Numbered from the stretch's first letter, positions 1 to 6,506 are shown. The stretch is DNA of 6,845 bases from CAYLXX01 sp964387955 (GCA_964387955.1 CAYLXX010000040.1:1-6845), one strand, 5' to 3'. Notes: a model not told the origin generated them from the sequence alone. Numbers and translations: made by a program.

Positions 1-10
1 CAATAGTAAA

Positions 11-40
11 AGCCGCCAGTGCAAATGGCGACTCTTTTTT
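11..40 (+). terminator. Rho-independent terminator-like hairpin
   Basis: Arms AGCCGCCA (11-18) and TGGCGACT (26-33) enclose a 7-base loop and are followed by CTTTTTT (34-40). On the plus strand the stem has one C-A mismatch and a good T tract, so it most likely ends a plus-strand gene lying just left of the window (TAG at 4-6 and TAA at 7-9 are possible stops). In minus-strand RNA the mismatch becomes a G-U pair and the stem extends to about 11 pairs. Only a short T run (TTTT, then ACTATTG) remains there, so it may also stop leftward transcription from the dockerin-like gene. Confidence 0.6.
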
Positions 41-131
41 CCTTCTCATATTTTTAGTAGGTATAGATCAGACTACCCTGTTTTGTCTCGATTTGCAAGA
101 GTTCTAGAAATTACTTGTAGATTATCGTCTA

Positions 132-159
132 TCGACAAATATATTTAAAGATGTAAAAT
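132..159 (+). promoter_or_regulatory. Possible plus-strand sigma70-type promoter
   Basis: TCGACA (132-137) and TAAAAT (154-159) each match the consensus hexamers at 5 of 6 positions, with a 16-base spacer. Transcription would start near 166, just before the inverted-repeat element at 174-223, and run antisense to the 3' end of the dockerin-like gene. No plus-strand gene follows, and AT-rich DNA produces such matches by chance, so this is tentative. Confidence 0.2.
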
Positions 160-160
160 A

Positions 161-223
161 TCACAAGGTCTTACGGCTTGTGTCGCAGGAGCGACTGTGA
201 ACACGCCTTACCCAAACAAGCCG
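161..223. repeat. Compact nested inverted-repeat / structured RNA element
   Basis: An outer perfect 8-bp stem (CGGCTTGT at 174-181 with ACAAGCCG at 216-223) encloses a perfect 5-bp hairpin (GTCGC at 182-186, loop AGGA, GCGAC at 191-195) stacked directly on its inner side. A third complementarity, TCACA at 161-165 with TGTGA at 196-200, crosses the outer stem and could form a pseudoknot or an alternative fold. The element begins two bases after the stop codon of the minus-strand dockerin-like gene, so it may be its 3' UTR. It has no adjacent T tract and is therefore not a classical terminator. All stems are Watson-Crick, so the strand cannot be decided. Confidence 0.4.
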
Positions 224-225
224 AT

Positions 226-867
226 TTACTGATACTTTATTAGAAGTGGGGCTGCGGCTGGTTCAGTAAACGGAAGAGTTACTGGATCTAATTGAACAAA
301 ATCATTATTTTCAGTACTCACCAAACAATTCAATTCACCGTTCCATCGCAAAAGTGAATGTAGCGTTAAATGCTGAACACCGTTTGTTGGATTAATTACA
401 AAATATCTGTCTGGAGCTGCTGAAAAAAGAGTATTTATTTCATTACCAATAGCAACACTACTTGATCTATAAGCCGTACCTGAACAATCATTAGTTTGGT
501 ACCAAACATCTTCCCTACTCATCTGATTACCTCCTACCAAGGTAATAACTTTATTCACAGTCGTATTGAAAAATATAATATTACCAGTAAAATTCATTAA
601 AATACCCATCTCTTGATTATTAGCGTCATAAATCCTAAGCTGTTTTTGTTCACCAGATGTTGGACTTGGGAGAATGCTACACTTCATGCCATATTCACCC
701 CTTAAAATATTGAAGTCTAAATCATTTACAACACCATCTTTGTTTAAGTCAGATTGACAAGAAGGAGTTTGTGCAAAAACTACATGATTATTTTTTATTT
801 GATGGAGAAAACCAAGAATGAAGAGAACAGAGACAAGGATAAATATTTTCTTCATATCAATTTTCAT
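226..867 (-). CDS. Exported protein with a single dockerin-like Ca-binding loop
   Basis: This is a 213-residue protein predicted to be secreted or cell-surface. Residues 1-32 form a signal peptide: basic start, hydrophobic core about 8-20, probable signal peptidase I site after VFA (30-32). Residues 39-60 hold one dockerin/EF-hand-like calcium loop with ligands in dockerin spacing at D40, N42, D44, N48 and D51, flanked by C37 and C63, which could form a disulphide. Type I dockerins normally have two such repeats; only one is present. A proline/serine linker (about 66-71) leads to a domain at 75-213 with a second cysteine pair (C128, C181). Its 'YQTNDCSGTAY' segment resembles a beta-rich domain found in secreted and phage-tail-like proteins; that resemblance is recollection, not a search result. 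The ATG at 867 is chosen because the predicted transcription start lies about 8 bases upstream; ATG at 855 is the alternative. It is probably monocistronic. Binding partner and function are unknown. Confidence 0.85.
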   Translation of the reverse strand: MKIDMKKIFILVSVLFILGFLHQIKNNHVVFAQTPSCQSDLNKDGVVNDLDFNILRGEYGMKCSILPSPTSGEQKQLRIYDANNQEMGILMNFTGNIIFFNTTVNKVITLVGGNQMSREDVWYQTNDCSGTAYRSSSVAIGNEINTLFSAAPDRYFVINPTNGVQHLTLHSLLRWNGELNCLVSTENNDFVQLDPVTLPFTEPAAAPLLIKYQ

Positions 868-882
868 ATTAATGTTTACCTA

Positions 883-911
883 TTTATATAATATGATCCT
901 GAATAAGTCAA
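883..911 (-). promoter_or_regulatory. Promoter of the dockerin-like gene
   Basis: On the minus strand TTGACT (911-906) and TATAAA (888-883) are separated by exactly 17 bases, each 5 of 6 to the sigma70 consensus. Transcription would begin near 876, giving a leader of about 8-10 bases before the ATG at 867. The AGGT at 881-878 would lie upstream of the transcript and could not act as a ribosome binding site. The rest of the 157-base intergenic region to recF holds a GC-rich patch around 953-963 and no convincing terminator. Confidence 0.6.
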
Positions 912-1024
912 TTTTAAACTTAGGTCACTCCACGCTTGATTCCAACGCCAAACCCGCGGGGGGTCATTTAAATCTCAATCGAGTATCTGCGACAAAATAA
1001 TATTTTTATGTATTGAATACGCAG

Positions 1025-2071
1025 TTATATATTTATGACAGACTTAGGCATATCTGCTAGTTCGAGTAGCTCTTTTTCAGTTGTAGTTAAGACTGTTTGA
1101 TATTTCTGCACCAGATCGAGAACTAACTTCTTATTTTTTGTGTCAAGCTCTGAGAAAATATCGTCAAGGAGCAAAATTGGTTTTTTTGTGAAAGTTTCTT
1201 CAAAGTATTTGATCTCGTTTAACTTCAACCAAAACACTGCCAATCGTTGTTCACTGCGTGAACCATAGTGATGAACATTCTCACTCACCCCTTCTTCGCT
1301 CAAGTAAATTGCAAAATCGTCTTTCTGAGGACCGATGGTAGTTTTGCGGATTCTTTTTTCTAGTTCAAAACTCTCTTTCAATCGCTCTTTAGTAAACTCG
1401 TTTTTTAAATAATTTATTTCAAATGATCTCTTATCAATCTCCTGGTTTTTATTTAAGTAATCTATATATTCCTGCCGCTTCTGAGTAATATACGCACTTT
1501 GTTCAATAAGATATTCGTCCCAAAATTTTAATTCTTCTTTTAAACTCACTTCATCTCTATGTAACTCAAGCACTTTATTACGTTTTCGCAATGCGTGTTC
1601 GTAATTGGTAAGTTTCTTTTTGTACTGCAAATCAACTTGAGAAATCAAACGGTTAAAATAATCGCGGCGAATATCGGGTGATCCGGATATGATCAAAATA
1701 TGCTCTGGAGCAAATAACACACTTTTTGTAAGGTATTGATGATAAGCAGGAGCGGTTTTTTTGGCTTTATTGACGTAAAATTTTTTCTCGGTTGGCTTTT
1801 GATGATTTTGTAAATGTATTTGAAATAAAAAACCTGCGTCTTCATCATTCCAGGAAGTTTCAACAATCGCCGTATCTTTTCCCCACTGTAATAATTCTTC
1901 CTCACGCGATTCACGAAAGCCTGATCCAACTATAGAAAAATAAATTCCTTCCAAAATATTGGTTTTACCCCGAGCGTTATCGCCTATGATCACTGTGAGA
2001 AATGGATTAATTTGGCATTCTTTTTCGTCGAAGTTACGAAACTGATGAAGTCTAATTTTCGTCAAAAGCAT
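1025..2071 (-). CDS. recF: DNA replication and repair protein RecF
   Basis: RecF is an SMC/ABC-like ATPase that binds gapped DNA and, with RecO and RecR, helps load RecA at single-strand gaps. All expected elements are present in the 348-residue protein. The N-terminus 'LTKIRLHQFRNF' is typical. The Walker A motif GDNARGKTN (30-38) has the invariant K36 and T37. The conserved 'FAPEHILII-GSP-RR' block (120-136) and GPQKDDF (247-253, usually GPHRDD) follow. The ABC signature is at 269-276 (YGSRSEQR), and Walker B with D-loop at 299-310 ends in LLDDIFSELD. Length is slightly short of the common 355-370. It is the last gene of the cluster, 18 bases after the UMP kinase gene. A possible extended -10 in that gap could give it independent expression. 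The usual dnaA-dnaN-recF neighbourhood is absent. Confidence 0.95.
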   Translation of the reverse strand: MLLTKIRLHQFRNFDEKECQINPFLTVIIGDNARGKTNILEGIYFSIVGSGFRESREEELLQWGKDTAIVETSWNDEDAGFLFQIHLQNHQKPTEKKFYVNKAKKTAPAYHQYLTKSVLFAPEHILIISGSPDIRRDYFNRLISQVDLQYKKKLTNYEHALRKRNKVLELHRDEVSLKEELKFWDEYLIEQSAYITQKRQEYIDYLNKNQEIDKRSFEINYLKNEFTKERLKESFELEKRIRKTTIGPQKDDFAIYLSEEGVSENVHHYGSRSEQRLAVFWLKLNEIKYFEETFTKKPILLLDDIFSELDTKNKKLVLDLVQKYQTVLTTTEKELLELADMPKSVINI

Positions 2072-2078
2072 ACCTTCA

Positions 2079-2087
2079 ATTGTACCA
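2079..2087 (-). promoter_or_regulatory. Possible extended -10 promoter of recF
   Basis: On the minus strand TGGTACAAT (2087-2079) fits an extended -10 element (TGn plus TACAAT, 5 of 6). No recognisable -35 lies 16-18 bases upstream. Only 7 bases separate the -10 from the recF ATG, so transcripts would be leaderless. The AAGG directly before the ATG is too close to be a functional Shine-Dalgarno site. It may supplement read-through from the operon. Confidence 0.35.
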
Positions 2088-2089
2088 GG

Positions 2090-2797
2090 TCATGGCCCGA
2101 TTACGCTTCCTGTAAAATCTTTGCCGTCGATGATATTTTGCAGATTATCAAAATCATTGCCGTTGGTAATAATGACTGCCAACTGCGATTCGTGAGCTAA
2201 TTTAGAAGCAATCGGATCAAAAGGAGTATTGAGACCCGGCGACCATGTATCACCAACTAATTTGGTATATTCACCCCAAGTAGTTTTCTCTATTTTTTTG
2301 GCATCGGGAAATTTCTTGGGATCTTTATCATATATCCAGTCAATGTTGGAAAGATTCATGATTGTATGCGCACCGTAGTCACGGGCCAGCAACACTGCAT
2401 CGTAATCTGTGGAGTGTCCAGGCTTCCACCCAGCACCAATAACAACTGATTCATTCCAATTCTCTAGTTTGTGTTCGTAATTTTCAACTACACGAGGATG
2501 GGCAATATCGACAAAAATAGTCCTCAATAACTGACCGTTTAAGCGAGTGGTATGAATTCCCAGCCAATCGATGTCTTCTTCTGTAAGGTGACCGATAACT
2601 TCCTTGGCTGCTTTCTGATACAGTCGTGCTGTGGTCCCTCCTCCTGTGATAAGGAAAAATTTCTTGCCCTTTTTGACATAACCTCTCACAAAGTCATTTA
2701 ATCTTTTTAAAAAAGCGATATCAATTCCAGCGGGCGGCACTATCAAACTTCCCCCAACGGACATGACAATAATCGACTCATCTTGCATGTGCGACAT
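2090..2797 (-). CDS. pyrH: Amino acid kinase family protein, probable UMP kinase (archaeal-like)
   Basis: The predicted reaction is phosphorylation of UMP to UDP with ATP in the cytoplasm, feeding pyrimidine nucleotide synthesis. The 235-residue protein has the amino acid kinase fold landmarks: MSVGGSL near the N-terminus (12-18), the glycine loop ITGGGTTAR (50-58), GAGWKPGHSTDYDAVLLA (121-138), the 'DKDPKKFPDAKK' nucleotide-site segment (157-168) and 'NTPFDPIASKLAHES' (190-204). The PG-STD-DAV and FDP-A-K patterns look closer to the archaeal/hexameric-archaeal UMP kinase group than to classical bacterial PyrH; this was judged by eye. A related kinase of the same fold (for example a carbamate or isopentenyl phosphate kinase type) is less likely but not excluded. 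The ATG at 2797 starts 8 bases after the pilin gene stop with no Shine-Dalgarno; ATG at 2788 is possible. It is probably co-transcribed with recF. Confidence 0.85.
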   Translation of the reverse strand: MSHMQDESIIVMSVGGSLIVPPAGIDIAFLKRLNDFVRGYVKKGKKFFLITGGGTTARLYQKAAKEVIGHLTEEDIDWLGIHTTRLNGQLLRTIFVDIAHPRVVENYEHKLENWNESVVIGAGWKPGHSTDYDAVLLARDYGAHTIMNLSNIDWIYDKDPKKFPDAKKIEKTTWGEYTKLVGDTWSPGLNTPFDPIASKLAHESQLAVIITNGNDFDNLQNIIDGKDFTGSVIGP

Positions 2798-2805
2798 ATT
2801 TGAAG

Positions 2806-3123
2806 TTAAAAAAAGCTCTGAAACCCGAGTATATATGTAATAAGTTTAGTTATGCCAAAAGCAAAAACAATAAGGAGAAAGCCGATGATAGCAGTAGTAA
2901 ACTTTGCTTGGGCAGATTTAGTTTTCTCTGGATTTCCGGCTGAGGTCATATAATCAAAACCGCCCCAGATAAGAACAAGCAAAAGAATTACACTTCCTAT
3001 GATTAGTACGAAAGGCAAAACTCTATTTATAAGATCAGCGACGCTATTGATCCCTACAAGCGGGCCTTGAATAGTTTGTTCGTTTCCAGATGTCCCGATC
3101 TTGATACTCTGTGCAAGGTTCAT
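2806..3123 (-). CDS. VirB2/TrbC-like two-helix pilin homologue
   Basis: This is a 105-residue membrane protein of the small pilin-like type common in Patescibacteria (TrbC/VirB2 or 'Mbov_0395 pilin-like' style). It has two hydrophobic helices, roughly residues 30-51 and 73-98, joined by the characteristic 'GGFDYMTSAGNPEKTKSAQAK' turn (written here in part: GG-DY-TSAGNPEK, then A-K). Its N-terminus is polar with no cleavable signal that I can define. In VirB2 families such proteins are pilus subunits of type IV secretion or conjugation systems, but no VirB/Tra partner is visible, so a role here is inferred only. The ATG at 3123 is preferred over 3144: it follows the protease stop by one base and has a weak AGGCG 7 bases upstream, whereas 3144 overlaps the protease gene and has no ribosome-site-like sequence. 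Confidence 0.8.
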   Translation of the reverse strand: MNLAQSIKIGTSGNEQTIQGPLVGINSVADLINRVLPFVLIIGSVILLLVLIWGGFDYMTSAGNPEKTKSAQAKFTTAIIGFLLIVFAFGITKLITYILGFQSFF

Positions 3124-3124
3124 A

Positions 3125-3781
3125 TTATCGCCTAATAAAAACATTATTAAAAGTTCTGAGCGTTATAAAGAGGATTATATGAATAATCACGCAAAAGAGC
3201 AAATACAGATTTATGTATTGTAAAAATGATTCGATTGAAGGTGAAAAAAATTTCAACCATCCCCATCCAAATACCACATACACTAAACCGAAAATGATTA
3301 AGAGTATTGGTGATGCAATCAAAATATCCTTTAAGTCCTGCTTGGAAGAAAACATAGTCGAAGATATTGCAAAAATCAGATATCCAACTGCCAGAGACAG
3401 ATAAAAGTTTGTAATTGTAAATAATTTAAAATTGGCAATGATCCAAAAAAATAATATACCGGCAAAAAAAGGCGCAATACCTACAATTAGTGCTCTTACA
3501 GGGTCTTTTTTTTCATATAACACACTTCCCAATCGCAATCCATTGCCTTGTTTATGAGGGAATAATTCTACCGATCGAACTCTCAAAAAAAGTATTAAAG
3601 CCATCACCGCATGGGCAGCTTCATGAACTAAAGTACCTGGGAAAAAAATAAAAGCAATGCAAAAATATGCCAATGTCTCTTTTCGGAGAAAAAAATATGC
3701 TGTCTGAAAAAATTCGTTAATATTTCTTCTTGAAAGAATGTAAATTAAAGCAATCTGCGCAAGAAAATAAGCATAGCTCAC
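3125..3781 (-). CDS. Multi-pass membrane HExxH protein, putative M50-like zinc metalloprotease
   Basis: The 218-residue protein is very hydrophobic, with about five or six membrane segments. HEAAH (53-57) lies inside a hydrophobic helix (about 37-66), as in site-2-protease-like intramembrane metalloproteases, giving H53 and H57 as zinc ligands and E54 as the catalytic base. A 'GIAPFFAG' turn (101-108) and 'SSKQDLKD' (145-152), with D149 or D152 as a candidate third ligand, fit a divergent M50-like arrangement. The classical NxxPxxxLDG motif is absent. The start is GTG (3781-3779), which overlaps the TGA of the upstream 45-residue ORF in a GTGA arrangement, so translation is probably coupled; there is no Shine-Dalgarno and no good internal ATG near the start. 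The pilin gene follows after one base. Its substrate is unknown; the pilin is an obvious candidate only by position. Confidence 0.7.
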   Translation of the reverse strand: MSYAYFLAQIALIYILSRRNINEFFQTAYFFLRKETLAYFCIAFIFFPGTLVHEAAHAVMALILFLRVRSVELFPHKQGNGLRLGSVLYEKKDPVRALIVGIAPFFAGILFFWIIANFKLFTITNFYLSLAVGYLIFAISSTMFSSKQDLKDILIASPILLIIFGLVYVVFGWGWLKFFSPSIESFLQYINLYLLFCVIIHIILFITLRTFNNVFIRR

Positions 3782-3915
3782 AGGATATCTTTAAGAAAGA
3801 TTATAAGAAGTGCTGCCAGAAGCCCAAGCAAAATAATACTTATAAATACAAGCATTGGTCCTTTCACATGTTGTGGATGATGGAATCGTTTAAGGTCAAG
3901 CGGTGTGTAATTCAT
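3778..3915 (-). CDS. 45-residue single-helix membrane protein
   Basis: A short ORF reads ATG at 3915-3913 to TGA at 3780-3778. It encodes 45 residues: a basic, histidine-rich head (K9, R10, H12, H13, H16, K18), one hydrophobic helix at about 21-41 (MLVFISIILLGLLAALLIIF) and a short KDIL tail. The charge pattern suggests the N-terminus faces the cytoplasm. Support for it being real is positional. It starts 3 bases after the stop of the CxxC protein gene, and its TGA overlaps the GTG start of the membrane protease by four bases (GTGA), so it fills the gap in the operon exactly. There is no Shine-Dalgarno, as for its neighbours. I do not recognise a family; it could be an accessory subunit or adaptor of the membrane protease or pilin. 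Confidence 0.65.
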   Translation of the reverse strand: MNYTPLDLKRFHHPQHVKGPMLVFISIILLGLLAALLIIFLKDIL

Positions 3916-3918
3916 AGG

Positions 3919-4047
3919 TTAATTATGCATGATAGATGGGTTAATTCCTTGATGATCGTACAGTCTTTCTTCTTTTGGTGTATCGGCGATTTCTCTTAAA
4001 CTCTTAGAGGCACATTTTGTACATATGGGCGTGGCATGATCCGAAAC
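3919..4047 (-). CDS. C-terminal fragment of an unidentified CxxC protein (5' end in gap)
   Basis: The last 42 codons of a reading frame run out of the assembly gap to TAA at 3921-3919. The visible peptide contains ICTKC, a CxxC knuckle that could be half of a zinc ribbon whose partner cysteines lie in the gap. A charged stretch and an 'HQGINPSIMHN' end follow. The frame appears continuous with clpC only because 100 Ns were inserted; the tail has nothing resembling the conserved ClpC C-terminal domain. It is best treated as the end of a separate gene and the first visible member of the operon leading to recF. It could in principle be an unusual ClpC tail. Confidence 0.5.
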   Translation of the reverse strand, partial: VSDHATPICTKCASKSLREIADTPKEERLYDHQGINPSIMHN

Positions 4048-4147
4048 NNNNNNNNNNNNNNNNNNNNNNNNNNNNNNNNNNNNNNNNNNNNNNNNNNNNN
4101 NNNNNNNNNNNNNNNNNNNNNNNNNNNNNNNNNNNNNNNNNNNNNNN
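4048..4147. other. Assembly gap (100 N)
   Basis: Exactly 100 Ns, the conventional size for a scaffold gap of unknown length. The missing ClpC C-terminus alone needs roughly 360-420 bases, and the start of the CxxC gene and any operon promoter are also missing, so the real gap is probably several hundred bases or more. Confidence 0.97.
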
Positions 4148-6495
4148 ACTTCTTTTTCCCAATATTTCAGAAGTTCGTCTTGGATAATTTTGGTACCAAT
4201 ATTTGAAGTACAGATAACAACTGCGTTTTTGAAAGATACCACATGACCTTTATTGTCAGTCAATCGACCATCGTCTAAAATTTGCAGGAGAATATTAAAA
4301 ATATCAGGATGGGCTTTTTCGACCTCATCAAAAAGCACCACGCTGTAAGGGCGTCGGCGGACAGATTCGGTCAATTTACCGCCTTCTTCGTAGCCGACGT
4401 AGCCTGGAGGTGCACCAAGAAGTTTAGCTACTTCATGTTTCTCCATATATTCGGTCATATCAAAACGGACCATAGCTTCTTCGGTACCAAATAGAATATC
4501 TGCCAATGTTTTGGCAAGCTCGGTCTTACCGACACCGGTTGGACCCAAGAAAACAAAACTTCCGATCGGCCGCTGGGAGTTTTTAAGCCCTGCGCGGCCT
4601 CGACGAACAGCTTGAGCAACCGAGGTAACTGCGGCTTCTTGATTAATAAGCCGCTCGTGCATAATCTTTTCGAGATTGGCCAATTTTTCTGTCTCAGATC
4701 CAGTAATTTTAGATACGGGAATACCTGTCCAGCGAGAAACAATATCTTTGATGATGTCTTCGGTAACTTCGGTAGTGGTCTGACCTTTTTTAACATTAAA
4801 TTCTTCTTGTTTCTCATGCAGATCTCCCTGAATATCGTCGATTTTTGATTTGAGGATACGCGCTTTCACTTGATCGCCTGATTTCTCGGCTTCAGTACGT
4901 TCTTGAGTCAACTCTGCCACACGAGTCTCAAGCGACTTAATCACCTCAGGCAAAGATAACAAAGGTAAGCGAACAGCCGAGGCGGCTTCATCGATCAGAT
5001 CAACTGCCTTATCTGGTAAAAATCTGTCGCCGACGTAGCGCTTGGATAATTTGACAGCTGCTTCGAGAGCCAGCTGTGGAATTTTCACCTTGTGGAAAGC
5101 CTCATATTTATCTTTGATGGCTTCCAGCATCTTAATCGCTTGTTCTTCTGTGGGCTCTGGAACGAGGACTGGCTGGAATCTTCGTTCCAGAGCCGGATCT
5201 TTTTCGATATATTTGCGATATTCAGTGAGGGTCGTTGCACCAATAAGCTGCATTTCCCCCCGAGCAAGGGCTGGTTTAAGAAAGTTGGAAGCATCGAGCG
5301 CGCCTTCGCCCGAGGCTCCGGCGCCGACGATATTGTGAATCTCATCAATAAACAAGATAATCTTGCCTTGACTGGCCTTAATTTCTTCGATGAGATCCTT
5401 CATGCGCTCCTCAAAATCTCCTCTGTGGGAGGCGCCGGCAATCACGTTCATGAGATCCAACTGTAGAATACGCTTATCAAGCAATGGTTCAGGTACCTGT
5501 TTGGAAACTATTTTCTGAGCCAAGCCTTCTACGATAGCTGTTTTTCCCACTCCTGCTTCTCCAACTAGTGATGGGTTGTTTTTAGTACGTCGAGATAAAA
5601 TATGAATAACTCGTTCAATTACCTCTGATCGCTCAACTACCGGATCGAGCAATCCTTGCGAAGCCTTGGCTGTCAAATCAATAGTAAATTGATCCAAAAC
5701 GCTCTTTTTCTTCTCAGCCTCTTTTTCTTCTCCGGCCATGCCTTCTTTTTTGCCGAGTATTTTTTTATTTAAATCTTCTTTTTTAAGACCAAGCTTAACC
5801 AGAGTTCTTGCACCCATCCCTTCGCCTTCCTCATATAAAGCTAGCAACAAGTGCTCGGGTGAAATAAACTCAAAGCCCATCTTACGGGCAATAACTAGTG
5901 AATTGTCCATGATATGTTTAACTCGTGGAGACGGTTGTGGAGCAGCAGGGCTGTTTTCTTTTTTATAAATATGCGCCAATTCCTCTTCAATCGATTGAGG
6001 CATCACTTTAAGATCAGTCAAAAGCTTGTAAATTTCACCATCTGACACAAGTCCATGCAATAAATGCTCACTGTCAACGTAGGTATTGGCAAGTTCCTTA
6101 GCCTTCGTATTGGCCGCCAAAAAAACTCTATTCGATCTCTGAGTCAAGTGGGTCATCAGATCAAGATCTTCGCGTTTTTCACCGTCTAAATGAGATGTTA
6201 ATGAGGCGGAAGGTACGGCTGGAGCAGGTGGTTTAATGTCATCTTTTTTCTCAGGTATTTCAACTGGGGGTGGTGATTGCATGCCTGAATTTACTGGTTG
6301 CGGAGTAGGCATCTGAGGCGCAGGAGGTGTACCGATACCCGAATAAGACTGAGGCGCTTGAACTGCGCTGGGAGGAGACTGCGTAAATGCTTGCGGAGTC
6401 GTCGAGATCACCGGCGGGTCTCCTGGAGAACCAAGAGGCGGTAGTTGATTTGCATTCGAACCCGGTTTCTTTATAAAATTGAAAAATCCAGCCAT
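4148..6495 (-). CDS. clpC: ClpC-type AAA+ unfoldase, 3' end missing in gap
   Basis: ClpC is a Hsp100 ATPase that unfolds proteins, usually feeding the ClpP peptidase. Numbering here is from the upstream ATG at 6519. A proline/glutamine/serine-rich extension (9 to about 112) precedes a Clp N domain with two repeats (about 119-254). The first AAA+ domain has Walker A GEAGVGKT (320-327), Walker B IILFIDE (387-393) and an arginine-finger region ALERRF (443-448). A short ClpC-like middle domain (about 525-580, UVR-like charged helices) follows. The second AAA+ domain has Walker A GPTGVGKT (659-666), pore loop GYVGY (706-710), Walker B VVLFDE (727-732) and sensor TSN (771-773). The sequence stops in the gap after residue 790, lacking the second arginine finger, sensor 2 and C-terminal lid. 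The start is placed at ATG 6495 because a strong promoter overlaps the ATG at 6519. The short middle domain favours ClpC over ClpB. No clpP is visible. Confidence 0.92.
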
Positions 6496-6506
6496 AGACT
6501 CATTAT
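6479..6506 (+). promoter_or_regulatory. Candidate divergent promoter for the plus-strand membrane protein
   Basis: TTGAAA (6479-6484, 5 of 6) and CATTAT (6501-6506, 4 of 6) are 16 bases apart, predicting a start near 6513 and a leader of about 27 bases. The -10 occupies almost the same bases as the clpC -10 on the other strand (6502-6507), so the two promoters would compete or be co-regulated. It is weaker than the clpC promoter. Confidence 0.35.

Noticed and set aside
187..232. AGGAG followed after 5 bases by GTG and an 11-codon plus-strand ORF
   Set aside because: It looks like a start site, but the AGGAG lies in the loop and 3' arm of the perfect hairpin, the ORF has only 11 codons, and no plus-strand gene follows that a leader peptide could control. 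Chance is likelier.
953..963. CCCGCGGG palindrome in a GC-rich patch of the intergenic region
   Set aside because: It is an 8-base perfect palindrome with no loop, and no partner repeats or adjacent motifs were found. It may be a protein site but there is nothing to support that.
818..1000. Plus-strand 60-codon ORF with a hydrophobic start
   Set aside because: It begins antisense to the signal peptide and promoter of the dockerin-like gene, whose reading of the same bases is much better supported. The hydrophobic run is the complement of AT-rich signal-peptide codons, and its GC-rich tail gives no recognisable protein.
987..1024. CTGCG...CGCAG arms directly after the recF stop, considered as a terminator
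   Set aside because: The stem has only 5 pairs around a 28-base AT-rich loop and no T tract follows on the minus strand, so it cannot be supported as a terminator.
1693..1929. Minus-strand 78-codon ORF in another frame inside recF
   Set aside because: It is fully contained in the conserved RecF reading frame and gives a basic low-information peptide.
5042..5466. Plus-strand ORFs of 98 and 124 codons opposite clpC
   Set aside because: They lie antisense to the conserved first AAA+ domain of ClpC, have no family features, and are typical shadow frames of a conserved coding region.
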